Shown here: piece after piece, positions 53,825 to 63,306 of the stretch
How positions within the stretch are numbered: position 1 is the stretch's first letter
Layout of the letters: each line of letters opens with the position of its first letter
Assembly (NCBI GenBank): GCA_033557465.1
Contig: CM066045.1
Location: forward strand, 136,235,596-136,299,595
DNA length: 64,000 bases
Direction of reading: 5' to 3'
Source: Ichthyophis bannanicus
Lineage: Eukaryota > Chordata > Amphibia > Gymnophiona > Ichthyophiidae
Notes under the pieces: model-generated
The model's database searches: none
What the model saw: only the letters and a program-made list of their open reading frames with translations
What the model was told of the DNA's origin: nothing
Program-made: the position numbers and the translations under genes

Positions 53825-54180
53825 GAGAAGGTTGTTTATACTCATTATCACATTTTTGAACAAGACAGGATTGGTTATATCTGGTACAACTATGAATAAT
53901 TGGAATATTGTAATGTTGTGTTGTAGCTGAAGGGTAAGAATAACTGTGATATAAAGAGTTGGATGCTTAACAAAATGAAGATGTACCAAAATGGTTTCCT
54001 GTTCTCCATTATCAGATTAGGTATAGATAACTACTCCTCTACTCAATCACAATTAGGATTAGAGGCAAATGCAGGTCCAACTATAGCCTTCACAGTGCAA
54101 CAATATATCCAAAGAGCAACAGTAAAACAGATGGAAGTAATACCGCAGGACAGAACTATACTGTAACGCGAATCAGTGTA
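53825..54180 (-). mobile_element. Probable L2-like LINE piece 3: 5' end (minus strand)
   Basis: By position this is the continuation of the L2-like LINE interrupted by element D. The protein pattern is too degraded to confirm by eye. The complement of 'gaactatactgtaacgcg' at about 54152 resembles the actgt-rich words of the L2-like 5' UTR at 8830-9240. Confidence 0.4.
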
Positions 54181-56094
54181 GTACACACCTTAGTGATTTG
54201 GATAATCTTGAAATGACTCTATGATATTACGAACTAGCAAACTAGACTGGATAGAAGCACCTTCAAGGAGTACCTAACAACTCTTTTTGTTTGATTCTGT
54301 GCAACAAACCTACGCATAGTGGGTGAACTGAGGGGTTGGAACAGAATCTGATTATCTTAGTAGTAGCTCACTTTAGGACCACTCGCAGGTACTCTCTGAT
54401 GAGGCCCTCAGACGTGGGCGTGCCTGAGTAGCAGCTGTATTTAAAGGTACCTGGGGCCAGTAGGAAGTAGAGGCAGAGCAGGAGAAGCAAATCACAGCAA
54501 GTCAGAGTAAGCGTGCAAGCAACATGGAGGGGAATTTGGGGAGGGAAGAATCCCCTGCCTGCACTGATGGGAGCTGCTGGTTTCTGGTGCAGAGAGCCCC
54601 TATTGTATACTTACAGTATGGTGCAGAAAACCTCAGTGCTACAACTGGACAAAAGTTGAAGATAGTGAATCTGGTGCGGAGAGACCCAAATCCAAGCCCT
54701 TGTCCCAGATGGTGATCCCCCAATGGCAGATCTAAAAGTTCATGTAGTGCAATTGGGGCAGGTGGACAGAGTGAGTGGATCTTTCCTTCTGATACCTTCT
54801 GAAGTTCTAAAAGGTTTAAACACAGCTGTTAATTTCTTCTCTACTTCATCTTTCTCCCCAGATCAGTTGTGTTTTTGGTTTACTGGTGAGTTAAAGCAGT
54901 GTTAGATTCTGAATTGGTGCAGAAAGGATAATAGGTTTATTACAGATTATATCGTGTGCCCGGCATGGGAACCTGCCATCACTGCAGTGTTACGAAGGCA
55001 TGAAGGAAAGCCTGTTGGCTTGAGCAGCTCAGCTTCTGCAGGCAGCATTGCCGGAAACTTTGGAAACAAATATACAGCTGCCCAGGGCCAATGCACATGC
55101 CCTATGTGCCCTAAGCAGATTGAGTCTTGTGTGCTCCTCTACTCCATTAGCCAGTTCTGGCACAGCATCCCTCTTGTCACTCCTAAGCTCTCTTTTTCAT
55201 CCTAGCCACAGAAACCTCTCATCTCTTCCCTTTCAGCCATTTTCCATTCACTCTCCACCCAGTGCACCAGCAATCTCATCTCCAGGAATATTTCCTGCTT
55301 TCTCCCATCAGCATCCAGATTCCCCTCTCTCTTCCTTCCCTGCTCAGCCAGCATCCTCCTTTGCCCCACCCCTTCTCCAGCACTAACAGCATTCATTCTT
55401 CCAGGATCCCTAGTCCCTCTCCCGCTGCCTTCAACCAGTCACAATCCAAGCAGTTCCAGCTGTCCACCTCCCCGCCCCTCTCACCTGAAATAGGCAGCAG
55501 AGCAGCTGTAGCCCTTTCTGCACCCAGGGTTAGCACATGGGAGTGGGCATCCTAGGCAAACCTAGAGCCTTACGTCACCTGCTTATCTGAGACTTTTATA
55601 AGTAAACTCAACAATAATATTCATCTGAACATCCTCCCACAAAACTCCTGTCTATATGTGTATTGTAACGGTTTTGAAATAGGTTTCCTAATCTTGATGG
55701 AGAAAGTATGTCTTTATGTCATTATCCCTTATGGAAATAGGTATTGACTTATAGTGGAGATATCAGGTTGCCAATCTCGCTTTTTGTCTACCTTTACTGG
55801 TGGATGGTCTCAATACTTCCTGACGTACAGTGGGTAGATCAGGTGCCTCTCTCCCCTTGCCTGCTTTTAAATAGTGCATAGTTTCAGCATAATATTTATA
55901 TTTTAGCTCACAAAAATGAATCAGTGGCTGAGAATAATAACACTTGTGGTTTGAACATGCGCAAATTGCATTTTTTTCCGCTGATATTAGCATATACATT
56001 TATTTAAATTATTCAAAATAATTTGATCATTAAAATTAGATTCTAGCTTCTTTCTTTTGCTCCCTTTTTTATCCTCATAAGAATAGAAGATATG
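54181..56094. other. Unassigned sequence with TATA-like and C/T-rich parts
   Basis: 54380-54520 is purine-rich and contains 'ctgtatttaaaggtacctgg', followed by an ATG at 54524 (64-codon frame ending at 54715) with no recognisable domain. It could be a decayed LTR or first exon, but nothing proves this. 55190-55500 is C/T-rich with proline/serine frames that are not convincing. No RNA gene was seen. Confidence 0.3.
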
Positions 56095-56165
56095 CCATAC
56101 TGAGTCAGACCAAGGTCCATCAAGCCCAGTATCCTGTTTCCAACAGTGGCCAATCTAGGTCATAC
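56095..56165 (-). mobile_element. CR1-like LINE 3' tail, left of LTR element
   Basis: The + strand reads 'agatatgccatactgagtca' and 'gaccaaggtccatcaagccc', the complement of the CR1 tail seen at 6560-6613. It continues at 62849 beyond the LTR element. Confidence 0.85.
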
Positions 56166-56169
56166 ATAC
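56166..56169 (+). repeat. LTR element target duplication, left (atac)
   Basis: atac directly before the LTR; the identical tetranucleotide is at 62845-62848. Joining the flanks across one copy restores the CR1 tail, apart from local drift. Confidence 0.85.
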
Positions 56170-57589
56170 TGTCACGCCCTTCCCCCGCCTAGGCGGCTGC
56201 CTGACGAGATGAAGGGGGAGCGAATGTTACTTTCAAGTAACTTCCAAAGCAAAGGCTTCTGGGAGTTGCAGTGTTCAGAGCATGTGTAGTTGTAAAGCAA
56301 AGGCTTGAGCCGAGGTTTGAAAGCAAACGCAGGAATATTTTTATTAGCCTCCCTTAGTAGCGGGAACTTCACAATGAAGCTTGGTATAACACGGGTACAC
56401 TTATTCACAGGAAAACTCAGGTAAGAAAAAAAAAACTAATTGCTTACTTCAGCAAACAAAACTTTCCATTCACTTATAAAGCTTCTCTTCACAGTGCTTC
56501 AAACAAAACTGTTCATTGAAATCTTCAATGCAAACAATTCCAGCAGTTAATCTTTTCTCCTTTGTTTCAGAGCTTTTACTGGTTTTAATCAGTGATTCTG
56601 AGACTTCTAACAGCGCTCCTGAACAAGTCTCATTCATGGCAGCAAGCATACTAATTAAAACTTTATGAACTCTGTAACACATTAGGCATAGCAAAGAAAT
56701 GGAGTTTTTCTTCAACACATATATTCTCACACTATTATTTTACTATCTGGGATAACTCACATTCCATCGGCTCCTCCAGCTCACTTAAAAGAATGTTTTC
56801 CCCGATATCCATAGATTCGCAGTCTGAGCAAGAGTGTTCTGTGACGTCGTCACCAAGCAGCTGTGCTATCCCTCGGTACACAGAATTCTTCTCTCTGCTA
56901 ATTACCTCCTGGTCTCTCAGCATACGCTGAACCAGTTTCAAAACATTTAACCCTTCCTTGCTGAGAGGCTTTCTGTAACCTTGCTTCTGGTTAAACACTG
57001 GGAGCTGGCAGTCTGGGAACTCTTCCTGAGACCTCTGGCTAAAAGCTTTATCAGCATTATCTTTTGGGCGTTTCCTTAGCAGGGGTTCCTTGCTCTTTCC
57101 CTGGCCATGCTGTCTCTGGGTTAAAGCAGCCTTCTCGTCTCTCCTTCTCCTGGAGACATGAACCTCGTGTCCTGAGTATGGCTCCCTTGCAGACTCCTCC
57201 TCTGAAACAGAGTCAGCTCTCTTCCTCTCTTGTCCTGGCAATCTCCTTGCCTCTCTTTGGATCCTTGCCAATCTCCCTTCCTCTCCCGGGAAGCTTGAGA
57301 ATCTTTCTGATCCTGTGAGTCTCGTGAGTCTCTCTCTCTCTGTTCTCTGGGGCTTATAACCATGTGACTGGCCGGTATCTTTCCACCCCGCCCCCAGCTG
57401 TGCTGCATCACCACCCTCAGTTGCTATGGAGCTGGGGCGTGGCTTTTGGTCAACAACTTTTGACGGGTTCTTTTTTTCAACCTTAGCTGCACTTTTAAAC
57501 TGAGCATTTTTTTTCCTTTCGCTCTGCCTAGGGGAAATTGCCTGTACTTTTTCCACTTCCATAGGGCTTTGGCTGTCTTCGCCATCACA
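56170..57589 (-). repeat. 3' LTR (element orientation)
   Basis: 1,420 bp, beginning tgtcacgcccttc on + and ending gccatcaca. It contains, on the minus strand, about 285 codons continuing the pol reading frame, with the stop at about 56735. aataaa-like and A-rich signals on the minus strand were not resolved. Confidence 0.92.
56735..57589 (-). CDS. LTR-encoded C-terminal extension of the pol frame
   Basis: The pol frame crosses the polypurine tract and LTR start (TGTGATGGCGAAGAC is read as CDGED) and stays open for about 285 codons inside the LTR. The product is rich in Lys, Arg, Glu and Ser (RKKNAQFKSAAKVEKKNPSK, then RLTRLTGSERFSSFPGEEGR), with a more ordered-looking end containing LSKEGLNVLKLVQRMLRDQE and an acidic tail. 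No known domain was recognised. The 5' LTR keeps the same frame down to a stop at 62128. Differences between the two copies are mostly amino-acid-changing, so there is no sign of selection since insertion. Confidence 0.6.
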   Translation of the reverse strand, partial: CDGEDSQSPMEVEKVQAISPRQSERKKNAQFKSAAKVEKKNPSKVVDQKPRPSSIATEGGDAAQLGAGWKDTGQSHGYKPQRTERERLTRLTGSERFSSFPGEEGRLARIQREARRLPGQERKRADSVSEEESAREPYSGHEVHVSRRRRDEKAALTQRQHGQGKSKEPLLRKRPKDNADKAFSQRSQEEFPDCQLPVFNQKQGYRKPLSKEGLNVLKLVQRMLRDQEVISREKNSVYRGIAQLLGDDVTEHSCSDCESMDIGENILLSELEEPMECELSQIVK

Positions 57590-57606
57590 TATCCCCCCAC
57601 TTAAGA
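57590..57606 (-). other. Polypurine tract
   Basis: Read on the minus strand it is taagtggggggata, directly before the 3' LTR start. This is where plus-strand DNA synthesis would be primed. Confidence 0.75.
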
Positions 57607-59776
57607 TATTACGGGCTGGTGCTTTTTCTTCTGCACAGCACGTAATACGGCTAAGGGCGTCAGCGTTGGTGTGTAACTTCCCAGCCCTATGCTCTATATG
57701 GAAGTCATACGCCTGTAAGGCCATGTACCAATGGGTAAGACGGGGATTATGATCCTTCATCTGATTTAGCCAGCGTAACGGGGCATGATCCGTTACTAAT
57801 AAAAACCTGCGGCCTGTCAGATAAAAATGCAAGGCGTCCACCGCCCACCTTATGGCCAGACATTCCCTTTCCACTACCGAGTATTTCCTCTCTGGTGGTG
57901 TCAATTTTCTGCTGAGGAACATAATCGGATGTTCCTCTCCCTCAAATTTTTGGGACAACACAGCGCCTAACCCTGTGTCCGAGGCGTCTGTTTGTACGAT
58001 AAAGGATTTACTAAAATCCACCCCCCTTAATATGGGTGCCTGACATAGCTCTTCCTTCAGACTAGAAAAAGCCTGTTCTGCTTCCACTGACCATTTGACC
58101 TGGTTAGGTGCATTTTTCTTCAGCCCCTCAGTTAAGGCAGCGCTCTTGGTAGCGAAATGGGGAATAAATCGGCGGTAATAGCCGATTAAACCCAGGAACC
58201 CACGGAGTTGCCTTTTTGTCAAGGGCCTAGGAAATGTCCTAACACTCTCTACCTTCTCTATCAGGGGTTTTACTGTGCCCCTCCCTACCAAATGTCCTAA
58301 GTACTTTACTTGCTGTCCCCAAAACATACACTTGGCCGGGTTTAAAGTAATACCCGCACCACGCAAGGCCTTTAAAACCACCTCAATGCGTGCCAAGTGC
58401 TCGTCCCAGCGGGAGCTATGGATCACTATATCGTCCATATACGCGGTCGCGTATTGTTGATGAGGACGAAGGATGACATCAACTAATCGCTGGCAAGTCG
58501 CAGCCGCCCCATGCAATCCAAAAGGCATGCGACGAAACTGGTACAAACCAATAGGGGTTCTGAATGCGGTCTTTGGGCGAGATTCCCTGGTGAGGGGAAT
58601 CTGCCAATACCCCTTGGTCATATCAAGGGTAGTCAGGTAAGACGCCTGGCCTAATTTGTCCAGCAACTCTTCTATCCTGGGCATGGGATAGGCGTCAAAC
58701 CGGGAGATGGCATTCACCTTACGGAAATCAATGCAAAACCGCATTGTCCCGTCTGGCTTGGGTACCAGCACTATGGGGCTGTTCCAGGGGCTATGGGACT
58801 CTTCGATTATCCCCATCTTAATCATGTCCTGCACTTGGGAAACTACCTCTTGGCGTTTTGCCTCAGGCAACCGGTAGGGTCTCTGGCGTACTATCTCCCC
58901 TGGAAGGGTAACAATCTCGTGAGCCACGAGTCTTGTTTCACCTGGAATAGGCGTCAACACATCGGGATATTTCTTTAGTAGCCCTAATATCTCCTGCTGC
59001 TGGGACCAGGAAAGTTCCTCCCCTAACCTGGGGACTGGATCTGCCTTGCAATCTGGTAATTGCGGGCCTAGATCCTCCTCCTCAGTCACCTCACAACTAG
59101 CAGCTAAACCTCTCACCGCTGTTTTATCGGTGGATCCGAAACCTCCGGTCCCCCTGGTGGTAGGAGTTAACTCCGTTGCCTCCTCCAGGGCCGGAAAACC
59201 CACCCGCTCACAAATCATCTGGGCTATACGATCCCCTATGTTTATCCTGAAATCCTCCTTGGCAAAGTTAAAGAGTAGGACCTTAATCATCCCTCGGTAG
59301 TCCGGATCGATTACGCCGGCACCTACATCTATAAAATTGTTCCAGGCTATGCCTGAACGGGGTGCAATACGCCCATAACAACCTGGGGGTATTTGCACTT
59401 GTACGCCCATCTCTACTAAGGCCTTTCCCTGATGGGGAACAACTGTCTCCTCGGCACTACATAGGTCAAATCCCGCTGCCATCTGGGTAGCCCGCTTAGG
59501 AACTTTGGCATTGGGGGTAGTGCGACAAAACCTAAGAACAAATGGGCATTTCTTAGGGGTGTCCTCCCTCCTAGCTACCTCCCCTTTTGCTTGTTGCTGC
59601 TGGGTTCCAAATAATGGTTGAGGGACTGGCCTTGCCTTAGTGCTCCCTATACCTATAGGTGGGACTTGCTCTCCCTCACTCTCCTTTACCTGGGGTACTC
59701 TCCCACCCTCCAAATGAGGTGAAGCCCCTGATGAGGGTTTTTCCTTGCTTTGGGTGGTGCTAAAGCGGACGCTTTA
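57590..59776 (-). pseudogene. dUTPase, reverse transcriptase and RNase H polyprotein
   Basis: The open frame starts after a stop at about 59779; no ATG is near its start (the earliest alternative is TTG at 59713). The dUTPase domain has all five motifs: AAGFDLCSAE, GRIAPRSGIAW, GVIDPDYRG, GDRIAQMICERV and RGTGGFGSTDK. RT has RMPFGLHGAAATCQR, LDMTKGYWQIPL (first Asp) and YMDDIVIH (Asp pair). RNase H has VQTDASDTGLGA, YSVVERECLAI, VTDHAPL and NADALSR, a complete D-E-D-D set. Integrase is absent. The frame does not overlap the gag/protease frame, so the polyprotein join is broken in this copy. It then continues into the LTR. dUTPase lowers dUTP and could limit uracil in the cDNA. Confidence 0.87.
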
Positions 59777-59823
59777 CCTGCCTTGCTCTGAAGACCCTCT
59801 GCCATCCCACGCCTGAACTGGGG

Positions 59824-61044
59824 TCAATCTCTTCCCAGGACTAGTGCTTGTGGGAGCCTGGGGACTACTGCAACTGGTATTTGGCGCTTTATCCCTAAGC
59901 CTTTTACAGACACAGTATAAATGGGGTACGAGGAGGCTGCCCCATGAATGCACCTTATCTTTATGGACCTTTCTTGAGGCTCGAGAGTCAGACCAGTCCG
60001 GGATGCTATTTCTCTCCAAAGCTTCCTCGAAATCATTGACTGGTCTGCTCCGGAGTCCAATAAAGCCTCCACAGGTACACCCTCTACCTCTACCTCTAGG
60101 AGAAAACCCTCTCCGCTCTCTTCAGAGTGGGAGGTCATCAATGCTGTCCTAGCTTGGCAGTTTCTTTTCATATGGCCTTCTTCTCCACATGCAAAACATT
60201 TCCTGGTTACATAATCAGGTTTAGCTAAGGACATTGTTTTCACACCTTCTTTCCATACATGTTTTTCCTTCCTTTCTGATGCTACATTTACTGCGGAGGA
60301 CAGACCACCTACTTTAACTGGGCTCGCCACACTGGCCTCCAGGTAACGCTCAGCCAGTGCGGTCGCTGCCTCTGTGGTCCGGCAGTCTTGTAGGATCAGG
60401 AAGGACCTCATCTCTCGCAGAACAGCATCCATAAACTGCTCCAATATGATACTATCCAATAAAGACTCTTTTGTCTGTGTCTCGGGCATTAGCCATTTTA
60501 CCGCTAACCCCTTTATGCGTTGGCATAGCGCGCGCGGTGTTTCACCTGGCTTTAACCTGGCGCTTCTCAGAAGGCGGCGGTAGACCATGGGACTTAGCCC
60601 TAGGCGGTCTCTTATCGCCTTTTGCACTTCTTTGTAATCCGTAGCTAACTCTACGGGCATGGCTCTATACGCCGCTAGCACTTCCCCAGTTAATGAAGCG
60701 GCAAGGCGTAGGGCCCACTGCTTCTCATCCCAGCCTGATAATACGGCTACTCTCTCAAATGCGGCGAGAAAATCATCCACATTGTCCTCTTTGGTTAATT
60801 GTCCAAAGGAAAATGTCCCAGTACCATATATGCCCAACCCTGGGATATCACCCAAGTAACCTGGTACTGTTCTTGATGTCTCCGCTGTAGGTTTATGCAG
60901 GCCCAGCCAACCGTCCATCTTCTCTAACAAGGGTTTCTGCTGTGCCTGGAGCATGGCTGCCGTATGTTCTAGTGTCCGTGCTGACATTTCCTGTTGTTCT
61001 TGGAACCGCTCAGCCATCCATCTTAGTAGCTCCGCCTGCTCCAT
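59824..61044 (-). CDS. Gag (capsid, zinc knuckle) and protease
   Basis: The likely start is the ATG at 61044-61042 (MEQAELLRW). The frame is open above it, but the upstream part looks like leader. An N-terminal helical region is followed by a capsid segment (LRLAASLTGEVLAAYRAM, then RLKPGETPRALCQRIKGL) whose helices resemble SCAN-type capsids of Gmr1-like elements. One zinc knuckle, CFACGEEGHMKRNC (C-x2-C-x4-H-x4-C), follows, then an aspartic protease with the active-site loop ALLDSGAD. It ends GRD then TGA at 59826-59824, where related proteins continue with a Trp, so the stop may be a single G-to-A change. Gag packages RNA; the protease matures the particle. Confidence 0.83.
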   Translation of the reverse strand: MEQAELLRWMAERFQEQQEMSARTLEHTAAMLQAQQKPLLEKMDGWLGLHKPTAETSRTVPGYLGDIPGLGIYGTGTFSFGQLTKEDNVDDFLAAFERVAVLSGWDEKQWALRLAASLTGEVLAAYRAMPVELATDYKEVQKAIRDRLGLSPMVYRRLLRSARLKPGETPRALCQRIKGLAVKWLMPETQTKESLLDSIILEQFMDAVLREMRSFLILQDCRTTEAATALAERYLEASVASPVKVGGLSSAVNVASERKEKHVWKEGVKTMSLAKPDYVTRKCFACGEEGHMKRNCQARTALMTSHSEESGEGFLLEVEVEGVPVEALLDSGADQSMISRKLWREIASRTGLTLEPQERSIKIRCIHGAASSYPIYTVSVKGLGIKRQIPVAVVPRLPQALVLGRD

Positions 61045-61404
61045 GTTGGGTAGTAGCTGAAACGAGAGAAAACAGAGAAAGAACACCAAGTGCGGCCCTT
61101 CAAACGTATAGGCCCTCTCTCCTTTGACCCTGCCGTACTGCTGCAGTCCCACCCGGCTCTGGTATCCTTTTGTATTCCCTTATGAATACCTATTACCTTA
61201 AACCGGTGTAGACTCAGGCTTATCAGTCAACAGGAAGGGCCTCCGGAACTGCTCCACTCCGATCCTCAGCTGTTGATCCTGGCCTTCTCCAGCAGCAGCT
61301 TGTATCACAGCTCCAAAGAAAAAAAACACTTTTCCTCTTTTCTTTTTTTCTTTCTTCTTTCTTCCTTATAAATCCGGTGTTTTTAGGACCACGTGACCAA
61401 GGCT

Positions 61405-61424
61405 TGATCCTTAATACTACGCCA
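61405..61424 (-). other. Candidate primer-binding site
   Basis: On the minus strand the 5' LTR ends ...gcgcgaca, followed by a two-base gap and then tggcgtagtattaaggatc. A TGG start is the expected complement of tRNA CCA. I could not match the rest to a specific tRNA, so the assignment is positional. Confidence 0.5.
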
Positions 61425-61426
61425 CC

Positions 61427-62844
61427 TGTCGCGCCCTTCCCCGCCTAGGCGGCTGCCTGACGAGGTGAAGGGGGAGCGAATGTTACTTTCAAGTAACTTC
61501 CAAAGCAAAGGCTTCTGGGAGTTGTAGTGTTCAGAGCATGTGTAGTTGTAAAGCAAAGGCTTGAGCCGAGGTTTGAAAGCAAACGCAGGAATATTTTTAT
61601 TAGCCTCCCTTAGTAGCGGGAACTTCACAATGAAGCTTGGTATAACACGGGTACACTTATTCACAGGAAACCTCAGGTAAGAAAAAAAAACTAATTGCTT
61701 ACTTCAGCAAACAAAACTTTCCATTCATTTATAAAGCTTCTCTTCACAGTGCTTCAAACAAAACTGTTCATTGAAATCTTTAATGCAAACAATTCCAGCA
61801 GTTAATCTTTTCTCCTTTGTTTCAGAGCTTTTACTGGTTTTAATCAGTGATTCTGAGACTTCTAACAGCGCTCCTGATCAAGTCTCATTCATGGCAGCAA
61901 GCATACTAATTAAAACTTTATGAGCTCTGTAACACATTAGGCATAGCAAAGAAATGGAGTTTTTCTTCAACACATATATTCTCACACTATTATTTTACTA
62001 TCTGGGATAACTCACATTCCATCGGCTCCTCCAGCTCACTTAAAAGAATGTTTTCCCCGATATCCATAGATTCGCAGTCTGAGCAAGAGTGTTCTGTGAC
62101 GTCGTCACCAAGCAGCTGTGCTTTCCCTCAGTACACAGAATTCTTCTCTCTGCTAATTACCTCCTGGTCTCTCAGCATACGCTGAACCAGTTTCAAAACA
62201 TTTAACCCTTCCTTGCTGAGAGGCTTTCTGTAACCTTGCTTCTGGTTAAACACTGGGAGCTGGCAGTCTGGGAACTCTTCCTGAGACCTATGGCTAAAAG
62301 CTTTATCAGCATTACCTTTTGGGTGTTTCCTTAGCAGGGGTTCCTTGCTCTTTCCCTGGCCATGCTGTCTCTGGGTTAAAGCAGCCTTCTTGTCTCTCCT
62401 TCTCCTGGAGACATGAACCTCGTGTCCTGAGTATGGCTCCCTTGCAGACTCCTCCTCTGAAACAGAGTCAGCTCTCTTCCTCTCTTGTCCTGGCAATCTC
62501 CTTGCCTCTCTTTGGATCCTTGCCAATCTCCCTTCCTCTCCTGGGAAGCTTGAGAATCTTTCTGATCCTGTGAGTCTCGTGAGTCTCTCTCTCTCTGTTC
62601 TCTGGGGCTTATAACCATGTGACTGGCTAGTATCTTTCCACCCCGCCCCCAGCTGTGCTGCATCACCACCCTCAGTTGCTATGGAGCTGGGGCGTGGCTT
62701 TTGGTCAACAACTTTTGACAGGTTCTTTTTTTCAACCTTAGCTGCACTTTTAAACTGAGCATTTTTTTTCCTTTCGCTCTGCCTAGGGGAAATTGCCTGT
62801 ACTTTTTCCACTTCCATAGGGCTTTGGCTGTCTTCGCCATCACA
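61427..62844 (-). repeat. 5' LTR (element orientation)
   Basis: 1,418 bp, starting tgtcgcgcccttc and ending gccatcaca on +. It is colinear with the 3' LTR with about 20 differences. Its copy of the LTR reading frame is interrupted at 62128 by a stop where the other LTR has an Arg codon, consistent with CpG decay. Confidence 0.92.
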
Positions 62845-62848
62845 ATAC
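62845..62848 (+). repeat. LTR element target duplication, right (atac)
   Basis: Identical to 56166-56169 and directly follows the LTR end. Confidence 0.85.
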
Positions 62849-63306
62849 CTAGCAGTTTCCCCAAAAGACACAGGTTCCACAATGTTTGTATTGGGTCAAT
62901 CACTGATATCCTGGGTCCCTTTTAATAATGGTATATGGACCTTTCCTCCAGAAACTTGTCCAAACTTTTTTAAACCTAGCTACACTAACAGTTTTTACTA
63001 CTTCCTCCAGTAACAAATTCCTGAGTTTGATTACACATTGAGTGAAAAAATGTTTTCCTTTATTAGTCTTAAATAGTTTACCCTGTAGCTTCATTGCATT
63101 TCCCCCAGTCTTTCTATATTCTGATAACATAAACAATCGATGTACATTTACCCATTCCACTCCGTTCATTAATTTATAGACCTCTATCATATCTCCCCTC
63201 AGCCGTCTCTTTTCCAGGTTGAAGAGCCCTAAACCTTTTAGCCTTTCTTCAGAGGAGTATCCTTCCATCCCATTTACCATTTTGGTGGTAAAGGGGATGG
63301 AAGGAT
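62849..63306 (-). mobile_element. CR1-like LINE 3' part, right of LTR element
   Basis: On the minus strand, 62900-63325 reads EGYSSEERLKGLGLFNLEKR and RLRGDMIEVYKLMNGVEWVN down to FTQCVIKLRNLLLEEVVKTV. This is the C-terminal region of the CR1-like family (compare 6120-6440). The fragment is 5'-truncated at a short foldback (63259-63306). Together with 56095-56165 it is one copy split by the LTR element. Confidence 0.85.

Larger units (their letters stand above)
56170..62844 (-). mobile_element. LTR retrotransposon, Ty3/gypsy-like, integrase-less (6,675 bp)
   Basis: Two direct LTRs (56170-57589 and 61427-62844) of 1.42 kb, with TG...CA ends on either strand, bound an internal region of 3.84 kb read on the minus strand. 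Order: LTR, candidate primer site, gag/protease, dUTPase-RT-RNase H, polypurine tract, LTR. The LTRs differ at roughly 20 positions by eye (about 1.5%), so the insertion is fairly recent. The internal region has no integrase. The order, with RNase H next to the polypurine tract and a capsid of the type related to SCAN domains, suggests the Gmr1-like branch, where integrase would lie upstream of RT. That placement is inference. Confidence 0.85.

Noticed and set aside
54524..54715. Small protein after a TATA-like sequence
   Set aside because: Only 63 codons, no homology recognised; kept as unassigned sequence.
58440..59300. dUTPase as a captured host gene with introns
   Set aside because: It is in one frame with RT inside the LTR element and has no splice sites; dUTPase domains are known in retroelements.
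62128..62880. Separate 250-residue gene
   Set aside because: It is the 5' LTR copy of the pol extension; its first residues come from the flanking CR1 sequence by chance.
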